A DNA stretch of 64,000 bases from Gymnogyps californianus (taxonomy: Eukaryota > Chordata > Aves > Accipitriformes > Cathartidae): contig NC_059477.1 in assembly GCF_018139145.2 (NCBI RefSeq), forward strand, positions 29,615,502 through 29,679,501, read 5' to 3'. Below the pieces are notes generated by a model, which ran no database searches, was not told where the DNA came from, and was given only the letters and a program-made list of their open reading frames with translations. Numbering within the stretch: the stretch's first letter is position 1; the number at the start of each line of letters is the position of its first letter. The position numbers and the translations under genes were made by a program. Of the stretch, positions 13,561 to 23,564 are shown piece after piece.

Positions 13561-13710
13561 TGGGACTATTCATGCTATTGGAGAGGCAACAATTGCCCAT
13601 TGTTTAGATTAGGTCAACCGGTTGAAAATTCAGCATAAACAAAGCACAAAAGAGAACAGAACTGACAGCTCTAGCAAGCTGTCAGCTGCAGGAAAGAGGC
13701 AATGAACTCT
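13555..13710. promoter_or_regulatory. Candidate regulatory element with paired SOX-like sites
   Basis: At 13588-13604 the sequence AACAAT-TGCCC-ATTGTT is a perfect 6-bp inverted repeat of a SOX HMG-box core with a 5-bp spacer. This is close to the layout bound by SOXE dimers. Flanking sequence is unique and includes 'cataaacaaagcac' (about 13635-13648), another SOX/forkhead-like core, and a CAGCTG E-box near 13684. The paired arrangement is what is seen; enhancer activity is inferred and untested. Confidence 0.3.
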
Positions 13711-15870
13711 TGGCTTAGAAAATCACACAGAGAACCGGACATCACTGTATTAGATAGCAATATAAGTTTTCCCACCAGCTCTCTAAAAAGGCTTTACATT
13801 TATATCTGGTTTTGATGTCTCAGAATCTGATGTCTTTCCTGACTATAAATACACTTGCACTATAAATATACTTATCTTCCTTTGTAAAATGTTTTGAAAT
13901 CTTCTGATGAAAAGCACTAAATATGTGGCCTTCTATTTTTGGAGAAGCCTAAGGTGAGATAATGTCTCTGCATTGAGATTTCATGGTTCTATAGAGAGGG
14001 TTGGCCTCACATCAAAGAGCTGTTTGCACATTAAAAAAATCTGTCAATCCCACTGCTGCTGACCAAGGAAAATTAGTAAATCAGCTAGTAGCAATCGTGC
14101 TTGGGGAAAGGAAAGACAACAGCAAAATTGCAACAAAGAAATGACATTGAATCCAAGCTGGAGCATGAGTTCTTTCCTCCTGAGAAATTCAACATGCCGA
14201 AATGTCTTCACACTATTCTTGATTTAGCTAATCCAAATGTAGATAGAAGTGACACCAGATGAGTTAGGCATACCATCTGGACTCAAACTCTGAATTTGGA
14301 AGTGACAAATTCACAAAAGTTTGCTTGGATGTTTCATTTCAACAGTTAAAGCAAAAGCCAAATGTCCCATTTAGCTTTCAGACAACTTGCAGTTGAACAT
14401 ATCCAAAGGTTAAGGGTTCGCTGAAGAGGTGTACTGCTGAGATTAAATAAAAATTATCTAAGAACTCCAATTTTAACCCATGTTAAGTTAGTGGAAAGGG
14501 TTAGCAGAGACATGTGGAAAGGACTGTTACGGAAATTGTGTGCAGTGGTTGCTTTCTTCCGTCCACTGAAATGTGTATGCTTAGGTTTGGACAAGTAATG
14601 GTAACTAACGTACATTCATTGCTAGCCAATGAAATCTCGGAGAGTGCTTATTCTCTGGCTATAGTTGCTCAGAAGGTGTCAACAAACAGAAAAAGACAGG
14701 TCTCATTCTCTGACAGATATAGAGAGTCCCAATTCTAGCTGGACTGACAGGAAAGCACAACGACATAGTCTGTGAGATGCCAGCTCACAAGGCCTTTTGG
14801 TGTATTTGTAACTGCTAAGATGTATGTTTGTACAGCACCTCACAGCACATGACTGAAGGGCTGAGTATTTCTGAATAATATCTTACTTAGGAATCTCTCC
14901 TTCATGGTTTGTAAAATGATATTTTAAATATCACTAGCAATGAATAATATGATCTTCGTTACTGATGAACTTGTTTGTTCTACTCCTTTCCCTTTTTGTC
15001 ACAATTTTTTTACCCCATAAATGCCTCACTCTGTGTCTATGTTAGGAAAGAATATCTACACAGACTTAAACCAGAAATTCTCAGTTCCATTAAGCATTGC
15101 ACTCTTATCCACACCCTAGCCTACAAATAAATGGCTACGGAAGAGATGTATCTGATTGGGATGTACCATTTTCAAAGGAAGTCATCTGATCTCCACACTC
15201 CATTTAATGTCTTATTCCACTAATGTAATTCTTTTAGTGCAAAATCAGAAAAATCTTTTCCAGGGAGTGGGTGGAAGGAAGAGAAATACGACCATGGTCA
15301 AGGTAAAATGAAGTGATTAATGATCTGAGACTTAAAAAAGTAAAACTGTAGCCAAAAGGAGTATGATGTATCATCTAATGGACAAAAGATTGCAGTTTAA
15401 GTATCTGAATAATTACTGTGTTTGGAACAAGAATGTGCAATGTTTGATAATCCTTTCTGAATAATTGTAGTATTTCTCCCAGAATTTGTGTCTGGTAATT
15501 GACCAGTCTGAAGGTTGCTATAGTAAACACTTAGCTTACACAGCACATAGTGTAGGGAGCAGATATAAACTAAAAGGGAGACTGGTGTCTGTAAAACACC
15601 TTAAGATTCTTTTCGTGTATATTAATTGTCAAAGATATTAAGACAAGAAGAGAAAAAGAGACCAACATCACTAAGCCGCCTCTGCTTACTGATTTCAATG
15701 GAATTGCAAAGTCAGAATTTGACTTGAAGATATTTACATCAGGATTAATAATCACTAAGTTATTAAATATGCTTTTCTCCCATCTTGAAGTGCCTGCCAT
15801 TTCCTTGGGAAACTGATATTCTGACAAGATTTTCTTTTTCACTGACACAAAGACAATCAGAGAGATGTCA
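13710..15870. other. Non-coding stretch, nothing recognised
   Basis: Unique AT-rich sequence. Frames are under 95 codons on both strands and lack motifs. No transposon boundary, RNA gene or simple repeat of note is visible. Confidence 0.5.
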
Positions 15871-15879
15871 AAATAGTCT

Positions 15880-16085
15880 TATTCTCATCTTTATTATTGT
15901 TTATTACTGATGCCAGCTAGATCCTTAGACACAGGCTTTTTGATGCTAGGCATTGTAGAAAACTGCAACAAAAATGTATAAGATAGATAGCAGAGGGGCG
16001 GAGACACAGTTCAAGGAAAAGGTAGTATAGTATCAGCTAAGTTGGGCGTAATAATGAGCATGACATGGTCATATCCACCACATGG
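15880..16085 (-). repeat. Ancient MIR-like SINE fragment
   Basis: Plus-strand 'tttattattgtttattactg', then 'tgatgctaggcattgtagaa' and 'aactgcaacaaaaatgtat' match the reversed 3' half of a MIR-like sauropsid SINE, whose antisense tail reads 'tttattatt...tgctaggca.tgta.aaac'. It is strongly diverged, so the family assignment is tentative. Confidence 0.4.
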
Positions 16086-16089
16086 CCTG

Positions 16090-18030
16090 CCTGTCTGTAA
16101 GAGTTTTAGATATCACAACGAGATAACATTTACAAAGGATTTCAAAGAAACTAACAATACTCAGATTGGGGGGGCTCAAGGGAGACCGTCACCTGGATAG
16201 AGCTGTTCCTGATTGACACCACAGTGAGTAAAAGGCGAGTCTGCCACAATTCGTATAGACAGTCTCTTCACAAGACCTGACTTGGGCTTATGAATAAAGT
16301 ATGTTCAGTATTTGATTATTTATCTCAGATGGCTCTTGACAATCTGGAAAGGAGATGGAAATTTTCTGGACAAACCTCTATTTTTTTAAACTGCCATCAT
16401 TGATTTTAACCATCTCTAGTGTGTGTTTACTGCCCACTACAGAAGCTTATGAGACTGTGACAGTTTCATTGGCACTGTGGACAGAACAGATCCATAAGAA
16501 TACCCTCTACACTAATTCCATTTGTCCCTGATTTAACCCATTTTAAAGATTCCTTTTGTGAGCCTCCTCATGTAATGAACTATAGCTAGGGAAAATGGCT
16601 AAAAGTTATTCAAGTTTACTGCAATTGCAGGAATTTTTTCCAGTACCTTCTTGCTCAGACAAATGGATGTGGCATCACGTATCACAGGAGTACAAAAAGG
16701 AGAGATTAAAGATAGCCCCTAAAAATGGCAACAGCAGGTGATCAGGAGCATAATTTTTAATGAGAGATTAGAAATGTAAGAAACAATACTGTGTTGATGA
16801 CACATAAGTAGCCAAAGCAAATCATAAAGCTAAAAACTGGAAAAGGAAAGGGTCAATCCATGAGCAGTGGAACTATTGGAGGCAGGTTTCCCATGCACCG
16901 ACATCCTATGTCATTGCCCACTGCAATCGCCTGCTCCTGCCAGTTCCTCAGCACTTCCAAAGGCATCTTCTGAGCCATCTCACTGACCTGTCCTTGCAGC
17001 TTCTCCTAAACACCTCTGTTTCTGTCCCCACACACACGTACCCATCCAATAAGTCATTTATATAGTGCCCACATCTTTCTTTTGTGGATGTGGAGCTGCA
17101 TACATGGAGACTATTTCTGAGCTATTTGGTGTGTACTGGTGAGCTAGCAGGCAGATACAGCGTGATGAACTTGCACTGCGGCCATTCCCTCAACGGGAGT
17201 GAGGAGGCAGGGCTCTCTCCTCTGTCCGTGATCAATTTTCACCAGTTGCACAATTTTCAACATCTCCATAATAATGCTAAGAAAACCTGATGTAAGGCAT
17301 TGATATACAGGTCTAAAACAGATACGCAGTCCATTCTTACATTTTCACTTCAGCCTGTCTTCCACACAAGGACAGAAACACAGGCAATTTAAATCCATAC
17401 AGGGAACAAAAGCCTCTACCTCTCATTTTCAGAGGTGTCAATGGGTGCATTGGAGTTGGATCCCCGCTGGCTTTCCATGGACTTAGGCATGCCAGACGAT
17501 TTTGTTCTATTTTAGTCTATTACTAATTTACAGAGAACACAGACTTTTTAGATGCTTCACTGCTCTATCTTATCCTGTCTGCAAGGAGTAATAAGTAGAT
17601 TCCTCTCTTTTTTCAGGAAAGTGTAATTTTTTTATTAATTTTATAAACAAAATCCTTAGTGGATATAAATATTTCACCTGTAGCTTTCCTCTTTACTCCC
17701 CTTGTTCCTGAGAAACTTGTATTGCTTATTTTTCATGAAAGGTTTGTCAAGATGAGAAACCATCACAGAAACATTTCAAAATTTCCCCGACAATTGGCTC
17801 ATTCATAATCTAATTGCGCCAGCAGTCAAGAAACTCCAAAAGTCCCTCAATGTGCCATGACAGTTTTTACACGGATCTTGACAATACTTGCCAAGCCATT
17901 TTCACAGCCTTGAAGTTTCTGTCAAAAAAATAGAGAAAAGAATAAGAAACCCAGGGACTTAGACCACATGAAATGCAACTCAATCATTTTTCTTCCTCCA
18001 AGCTGAAATGCTAGCCTAAAATTGTCGTGT
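16090..18030. other. Non-coding stretch before the LTR
   Basis: No gene recognised. A small frame at 17084-17290 has no family features. Sequence is unique and AT-rich up to the sharp rise in GC at 18036 where the LTR begins. Confidence 0.5.
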
Positions 18031-18220
18031 GGAAGTGTGGTGGGTTGACCCCGGCCGGATGCGAGGTGCCCACCAAAGCTGCTCTATCACTCCCCCTCCT
18101 CAACTGGACAGGGGGAGAAAAAAAAATTAAAGGCTTGTGGGTCAAGCTAAGGACAGGGAGATCACTCACCAATTACCGTCACGGGCAAAACAGACTCGAC
18201 TTGGGGAAAAATTAGTTTAA

Positions 18221-18226
18221 TTTATT
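18221..18226 (-). terminator. Putative LTR polyadenylation signal
   Basis: Plus-strand TTTATT gives AATAAA on the minus strand, in the part of the LTR expected to hold the end of R. It supports the minus orientation. A plus-strand AATAAA also exists at about 18256-18261, so the assignment is not unique. Confidence 0.45.
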
Positions 18227-18447
18227 ACTAGTCAAATCAGAGCAGGATAATGAGAAATAAAACCAAATCTTAAAAACACCTTCCCCCCACCCCTCCCTTC
18301 TTCCCGGGCTTAGCTTTACTCCCGATTTTCTCTACCTCCTCCCCCCCAGCAGCACAGGGGGATGGGGAACGGGGTTTGGGTCAGTTCATCACACGTTATT
18401 TCTGCTGCTCCTTCCTCCTCAGGGGGAGGACTCCTCACACTCTTCCC

Positions 18448-18830
18448 CTGCTCCAGCGTGGGGTCCCTCCCACAGGAGACAGTCCTTCATGAACTTCTCC
18501 AACATGAGTCCTTCCCACAGGCTGCAGTTCTTCACGAACTGCTCCAGTGTGGGTCCCTTCCACAGGGTGCAGTCCTTCAGGAACAGACTGCTCCAGCGTG
18601 GGTCCCCCACGGGGTCACAAGTGCTGCCAGCAAACCTGCTCCAGAGTGGGCTCCTCTCTCCACGGGTCCACGGGTCCGCAGGTCCTGCCAGGAGCCTGCT
18701 CCAGCGCGGGCTTCCCACGGGGTCACAGCCTCCTTCGGGCATCCACCTGCTCCGGCGTGGGGTCCTCCATGGGCTGCAGGTGGATATCTGCTCCACCGTG
18801 GACCTCCATGGGCTGCAGGGGGACAGCCTG
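18448..18830 (-). repeat. Tandem array of about eight ~48-bp units inside the LTR
   Basis: The core 'ctgctccagcgtggg' and its variants recur near 18448, 18493, 18538, 18588, 18636, 18695, 18746 and 18788, with spacings of about 42 to 59 bp. The first three units are spaced exactly 45 bp, a multiple of three. On the minus strand they encode a repeating 15-residue pattern around 'LWxGPxLEQF'. Later units are interrupted by insertions. Such internal arrays are a constant feature of this LTR family as I remember it. Confidence 0.8.
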
Positions 18831-19003
18831 CCTCACCATGGTCTTCCCCACGGGCTGCAGGGGAATCTCTGCTCTGGCGCCTGGAGCACCTCCTCCCCCT
18901 CCTTCTTCACTGACCTTGGTGTCTGCAGAGTTGTTCCTCTCACATATTCTCACTCCTCTCTCTGGCTGCAACTGCTACTCCCCTGTAACTTCTTTTCCCT
19001 TTC

Positions 19004-19010
19004 TTAAATA
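19004..19010 (-). promoter_or_regulatory. TATA-like box of the LTR
   Basis: Plus-strand TTAAATA reads TATTTAA on the minus strand, about 180 bp inside the element's 5' end, where the core promoter of a U3 region would sit. Whether it still drives transcription cannot be told from sequence. Confidence 0.4.
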
Positions 19011-19195
19011 TGTTATCACAGAGGTGCTACCACTGTTGCTGATGGGCTCGGCCTTGGCCAGCGGCGGTTCCGTCTTGGAACCCGCTGGCATTAACTTTAT
19101 CGGACATAGGGGAATCTTCTAGCAGCTTCTCACAGAGGCCACCCCTGTAGCCCCCCTGCTACCAAAACCTTACCACGCAAACCCAATACAGAAAG

Positions 19196-21720
19196 GCACA
19201 CAAGGAGAGATATTTGCTCTTCTGAGAATGTCTTCTTTTCAGAGCTTAACTAAGGTCACCCTGGGTTCAAGGTGTACAGTGAAATGAAGCCCTTTTAAGT
19301 TATTATTCCCATCATAGGAAAAAAAAGAAGGTTTATCCTGCATCAGAGGAAAGGTCCACCGGTATCCTTTTCCCAGTAGCACCTACTAATGGATGTATAA
19401 AGAGGAGGATAAGTACAGAGCAAGAACAAGCACCACTGACAAACAAGCCCTGCTTCTATAGACACAGGTTTCTCTTCCAACAGTCCTGGTAGTAGGGCTT
19501 GGAGTGGATGGAAGATAGGACAGCAACAAAAGTATTCTTGGTAAGAAAGCCAAGCCAACTGGTCTCCTTGTTCCATAAAATATTTGCTGAAGGGGAGGGG
19601 GGGAGGAGAGTCCCATAGCCCACAGGTCTTGAGCTTGACCCTAAGTGGTGACACATGAGGAAGCTTATTTTCCTCAGACCTATCGATTCTAGCTGTCTGT
19701 CAGTCAAATAAATTTGTATCATCTACAGACATGTTACATTTAAGTTGCCCTTTTAAGTGTTTTTTTTCCTCAATGGAACATTGATGCCTACTAAAAAAAG
19801 AGCAAAAAGTTACATATAAAATGACTGCATGATCTGGGGGCTATATACTGTTTATGCCTTAAACATCTGACCTGAAAGTTTATCCTTATTGCTTAATATT
19901 TTAGGTCTTAATACAGAACCAAAGAGTTACTGCTAAAAAGAAGTATGAGAATGAATGAATTCACTCTGCTTTTGCCCATCTCCCTTCAATTTGCTTCCGT
20001 ATTGTAACACACTGTGCAAGCTAATACAGATTTTCAAAACCACAAGAAAGGGAAGTGCAAATAGGAATACTTACCTACTGCATTCATGCTAGAAGTCTTC
20101 TGAAGCCCTTTTTGAAAGCTGTTTGTGAGTTTGAGACATTTAAAGAAAAGAAACAATACCATCTGGAGTAGATAACAAAACAGGCATCAAATTTGCCACT
20201 TTATGACTTTGAATACTACAATCAATAGAAATGTCAGCTATCTCACGTTAACATCAGAGCAGGTGGATTTATATGACCACTTGGTTGCTATGTTAGACTT
20301 CATCATGCTTAATAATAAAAGAGCTTAAGGCTGCCTGCTCCAAAACACAAGAATGCAATTTTTCAGTGGTACTAATCAGTTAGGATGGATTTTGTAGGAA
20401 AATGACAAAAATCACAGATTTGAGCAGGTTTAATATTTTCAGTAGGAGACGTCTCAAAACAAAATTCAGTCTCCCACCACAGATAAGTGTCTGAACAAGT
20501 AATATGAATTTTTCTCTGGAAGGGAAGGGCCTCCCTCCTCTCTCAACTAGACAGGGAGTGAACAGAAAGCTTAGGCTAGATACTGGAGTTAGGTGAAATG
20601 ACTCCCCCACGATGTCTCTTTCTACCCAAACCCTCCTCCTGCTGCTGTGGATGGAAGCTTCTCACAGTCTCACTCACAGAGGACCGTGCCTTCCTTCCAG
20701 GAACACTTGCTTTTGCTAGTATTTATACTGCATAGAAAAGCAGTAAAAAGGCTCAAGAGAAGGCTTTGGAAGTGATGAGGAACAGCATCATGCTATCAAA
20801 TATGCCTCACAAATGACTTATGGTTTAAATGATTTAATGATACAGGGTTACTATTTCATTGGCTGGACAGATTTGGTCAAATGCCTTAACAACACTCACG
20901 AACATTAATACCAATTCCGAGTGGCTATTCAATTCCATGTTCATAGTCCTTGTTATTCAAGTTGCTATGTGACTGTCAGAAGAAAACAGATTGCTGTTCA
21001 TTTTAATCAGTCAGATCACAGTTTTATTGAACGTGCCTGTTTGATGTGATTGCATCTTGCGCAACTGAGTGAAATGAGACAAAAAGAGCAATTTTATATC
21101 ACGTAGATAATAACAGATGCGCCCCTCAGAATTCATTATAGAAATCTGTTTTGCAGCTGTATGTTCCACTTCATCTGAAATCCTTTTGTTCTCATCAGCC
21201 TCTTCCTGTGTGAAACTACCACTTTGCATTTTGCAAGCATCAACTAATGGAATCTGATATTACTTTGTCCATATCCTTGGATCCCCTGCTAAACATTGAA
21301 AACTAAGAAGTCTAGTTTTCCATAACCTACTAAAATAGCCTCCATGTAGTCACCTGTTTGTAAAGCACCAGGTATATTTACCCTCTATATTACTTTATAC
21401 CCTTTAAATATCACTCTCTAATAACTGAAAAAAAGAAATCTTTAGCAGTACACAGTTTTTAAAATATTTTGTTTCCTTGGTTTTTTCTTCTGCCTCAGTC
21501 TAAGCCTTCAGGGTGAGCACAGCTCTATGAAATCTCACCTCAGCCTTGGTGTCATTTTAGTTTAAGGTGTGTTCAAATCTGTAGCCATCCAAATTCCCTT
21601 AGGAGTTCTATGTATGTGTATGAATCAAAGTTACAAGTATTATACGCTGCTTCTTTTCCTCATAACCTTTTTTAAACACCTACGTGCCTATGCTGACTAA
21701 TATGTATTTTATTGGCTTAA
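19196..21720. other. Non-coding stretch, nothing recognised
   Basis: Unique sequence. Frames on the minus strand at 19343-19722 overlap one another in all three phases, as expected of a locally GC-rich region, and show no motif. A G-rich patch lies at 19592-19606. The segment 20180-20330 is a low-repeat AT-rich stretch that could be conserved non-coding DNA. Confidence 0.45.
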
Positions 21721-21724
21721 TACT

Positions 21725-21870
21725 TATCTGATGTATATTCAAGTGGCTCCACAGATTTTAATGGAGTTATGCCAAATTACATTACTCCATTGGTTTGGCT
21801 GAAATCCTGTCCCCTTTGACATCATTGGCAAAGCTCCTGTTGTCTTCAGCAAAGCAATTATTTTAATATA
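21725..21870. repeat. Decayed sauropsid interspersed repeat fragment
   Basis: 'ttttaatggagttatgccaa', 'attacattactccattggtt' and 'ggctgaaatcctgtccccttt' resemble a widespread decayed repeat of turtle and bird genomes with the pattern 'caatggagttac...gatttacac...gaatctggcccc'. Similar pieces recur in this window near 4285, 31555, 39390, 46400 and 55906. I cannot name the family with confidence. Confidence 0.35.
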
Positions 21871-21874
21871 TATG

Positions 21875-23080
21875 CTTGGCATATAGAGACCCTCCTCAGC
21901 AGAAGATCAGGCGGTCAGGCAAGTGGTATGATGCCTTAGTTAGAGGCATCACATTCATCCTGTGAGGTCTGCTAGAGGTCAGCACTAAAACATGAATTTG
22001 TTGACTAGATAAAAGAAGGAATAAAGGAAAGTTTGGAGAAAACTTGAATTCTCAGCATAGGGCCTAACCTCCATAATCATCATCACCTTCTACCCATACT
22101 TCTGTGTGAATTCTTGCTAATATTCTCTCTGTACAAGCCCTTCTCCCTCTCCCTAAATCCTTTCTCTTTTCCTACTTCACTGTAAGACCTCGAGTCCACA
22201 TTCAACTCATGGTACATCACAGGCTTGATTCTTCAACCTGCATTCCCATAGGATGCCTAATAATCTTGCAGCGTAGACTGGTGGAGAAGGCAACTAGATA
22301 ATTAAATTCTCTTCTGTTCTTTTTTCAGCCCAGCTAAATATCTGATGTATGACCTTGGGCCTCCAAAATCTATCATCACCTCTGTTTACATCTGTTTAGA
22401 CTAAATTTATTAAGATGAGGCTGTAGTGTAGGTTTAAATAGTATCTCGCACAATCAGATCCTGATCTGGGAACAATTTTGAAACCAGAGAAATATTTTCA
22501 TTCACTTAAGAAAGAAAGTCATGGGGTTCTTTTTATTTGCTTGGTTTAGTTTGACTTGGCATTTTATTGGAGGGAGGGATTTGTATTGTTGTTGGGGTTT
22601 TTTACTGTTTCATAGAGACACTCAGATCATCTTTTTTCCTTTGTTTAAAATTTCTTCTTTCCTCAGTCTGGACAGCAAATCAAAAAGTCAATCATTCAGA
22701 CAATACTAGCTAGCTCTTCTAAACTCCATTGAAATACCAACAATAATAATAATTGATTTCCAGTCCTATTCAGCAGAGGACGTCACATACTTAAGCTATT
22801 GCCTTGTTAGACTAGAGGTATGCTAGATGATAAAGGGACTGTCTCTCTCATGCATGTTTGAAGAGAGCAAGGGGATTTCTATTTCTTGTAAACCTGGAGG
22901 AGCCTGATAACACAGACATTTTTTAATCTGAAAGCTAGACTTTCATCAAGTGCAACTTTTGTATCTTGAGAGACAGATGTTGAGGTTCTGAAACATCAGA
23001 AAAACCTCCCAGTGAAAAAAAGGTGTAAATTACACTTGTGTTAACAGTAAAGGGACAGCTGCAAAATCCATATCAAAATG
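21875..23080. other. Non-coding stretch, nothing recognised
   Basis: Unique AT-rich sequence with no frame over 62 codons of note, no transposon boundary and no RNA gene that I can see. Confidence 0.5.
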
Positions 23081-23089
23081 TTATGAATT

Positions 23090-23560
23090 ATATTGCAGGC
23101 CTAATGTTGCTTTGTGTGTGACATTAGTGCCGTTGAAAACACATTGACATAAAAACCTAATATAAACATTACCAGCCAAGGCTGAAATAAAGGCAGGAAG
23201 GTTATCATTGACAGTGTGGATATAAACATATCAGTCTTATAATAGTATTATAAATAAAAAGGTTGTTAATTTAACAATAGCCATATATATATATTTAAGT
23301 AATGTCAGTGCTCGCACATTGCCAGCCTTTGTATCAGCATTTATATGGGATCTCATAAAGCAGCCAAATACTTCCTGTTAACTTTTAGGAAATGATAGCG
23401 CAAACATGACCATAAACATGATTCTGCTGCATAAATCAGGTCTGTACATGTGTAAATTGCATTGGTAATTTATAAATGTAAATGTAAACAGAAATAGCCT
23501 GGCCATGCATCAAAAGCACCAATGTAATGAAAAACAGGCTCTGGAAATTATACCCAGGTT
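23090..23560. promoter_or_regulatory. Candidate enhancer-like element with clustered forkhead motifs
   Basis: Five exact matches to the forkhead core RYMAACA lie on the plus strand within 329 bp: ATAAACA at 23162-23168, 23222-23228 and 23412-23418, GCAAACA at 23400-23406, and GTAAACA at 23484-23490 (the last within TGTAAACA). About 0.16 would be expected per strand at uniform base composition, somewhat more in AT-rich DNA. A GATA-like TTATCA and a TGACAG (TALE homeodomain core) also occur near 23203-23215. The segment is unique and non-coding. Regulatory function is inferred; low complexity of AT-rich DNA is the alternative explanation. Confidence 0.35.
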
Positions 23561-23564
23561 CTGC

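Larger units (their letters stand above)
18036..19190 (-). mobile_element. Solo LTR of an avian endogenous retrovirus
   Basis: A 1,155-bp GC-rich block bounded by TG...CA: plus-strand 'tgtggtgggttgacc' at 18036 and 'acccaataca' ending at 19190. The flanks carry a 5-bp duplication with one mismatch, GGAAG (18031-18035) and GAAAG (19191-19195). The termini and the internal array match a very common neoavian LTR that I recognise but cannot name with certainty. Read on the minus strand, a TATA-like TATTTAA (plus 19004-19010) lies near the 5' end. A poly(A) signal AATAAA (plus 18221-18226) lies about 185 bp from the 3' end, so I place the element on the minus strand. No gag, pol or env remains, so this is probably a solo LTR left by LTR-LTR recombination. 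Open frames inside are low-complexity products of the array and are not viral genes. Confidence 0.85.

Noticed and set aside
18362..19122. Plus-strand open frames of 183, 172 and 191 codons
   Set aside because: They lie wholly inside the LTR, overlap in all three phases and are low-complexity translations of its tandem array.
19592..19606. G-rich patch as a quadruplex
   Set aside because: It has only two runs of three or more G close together, short of the four required.
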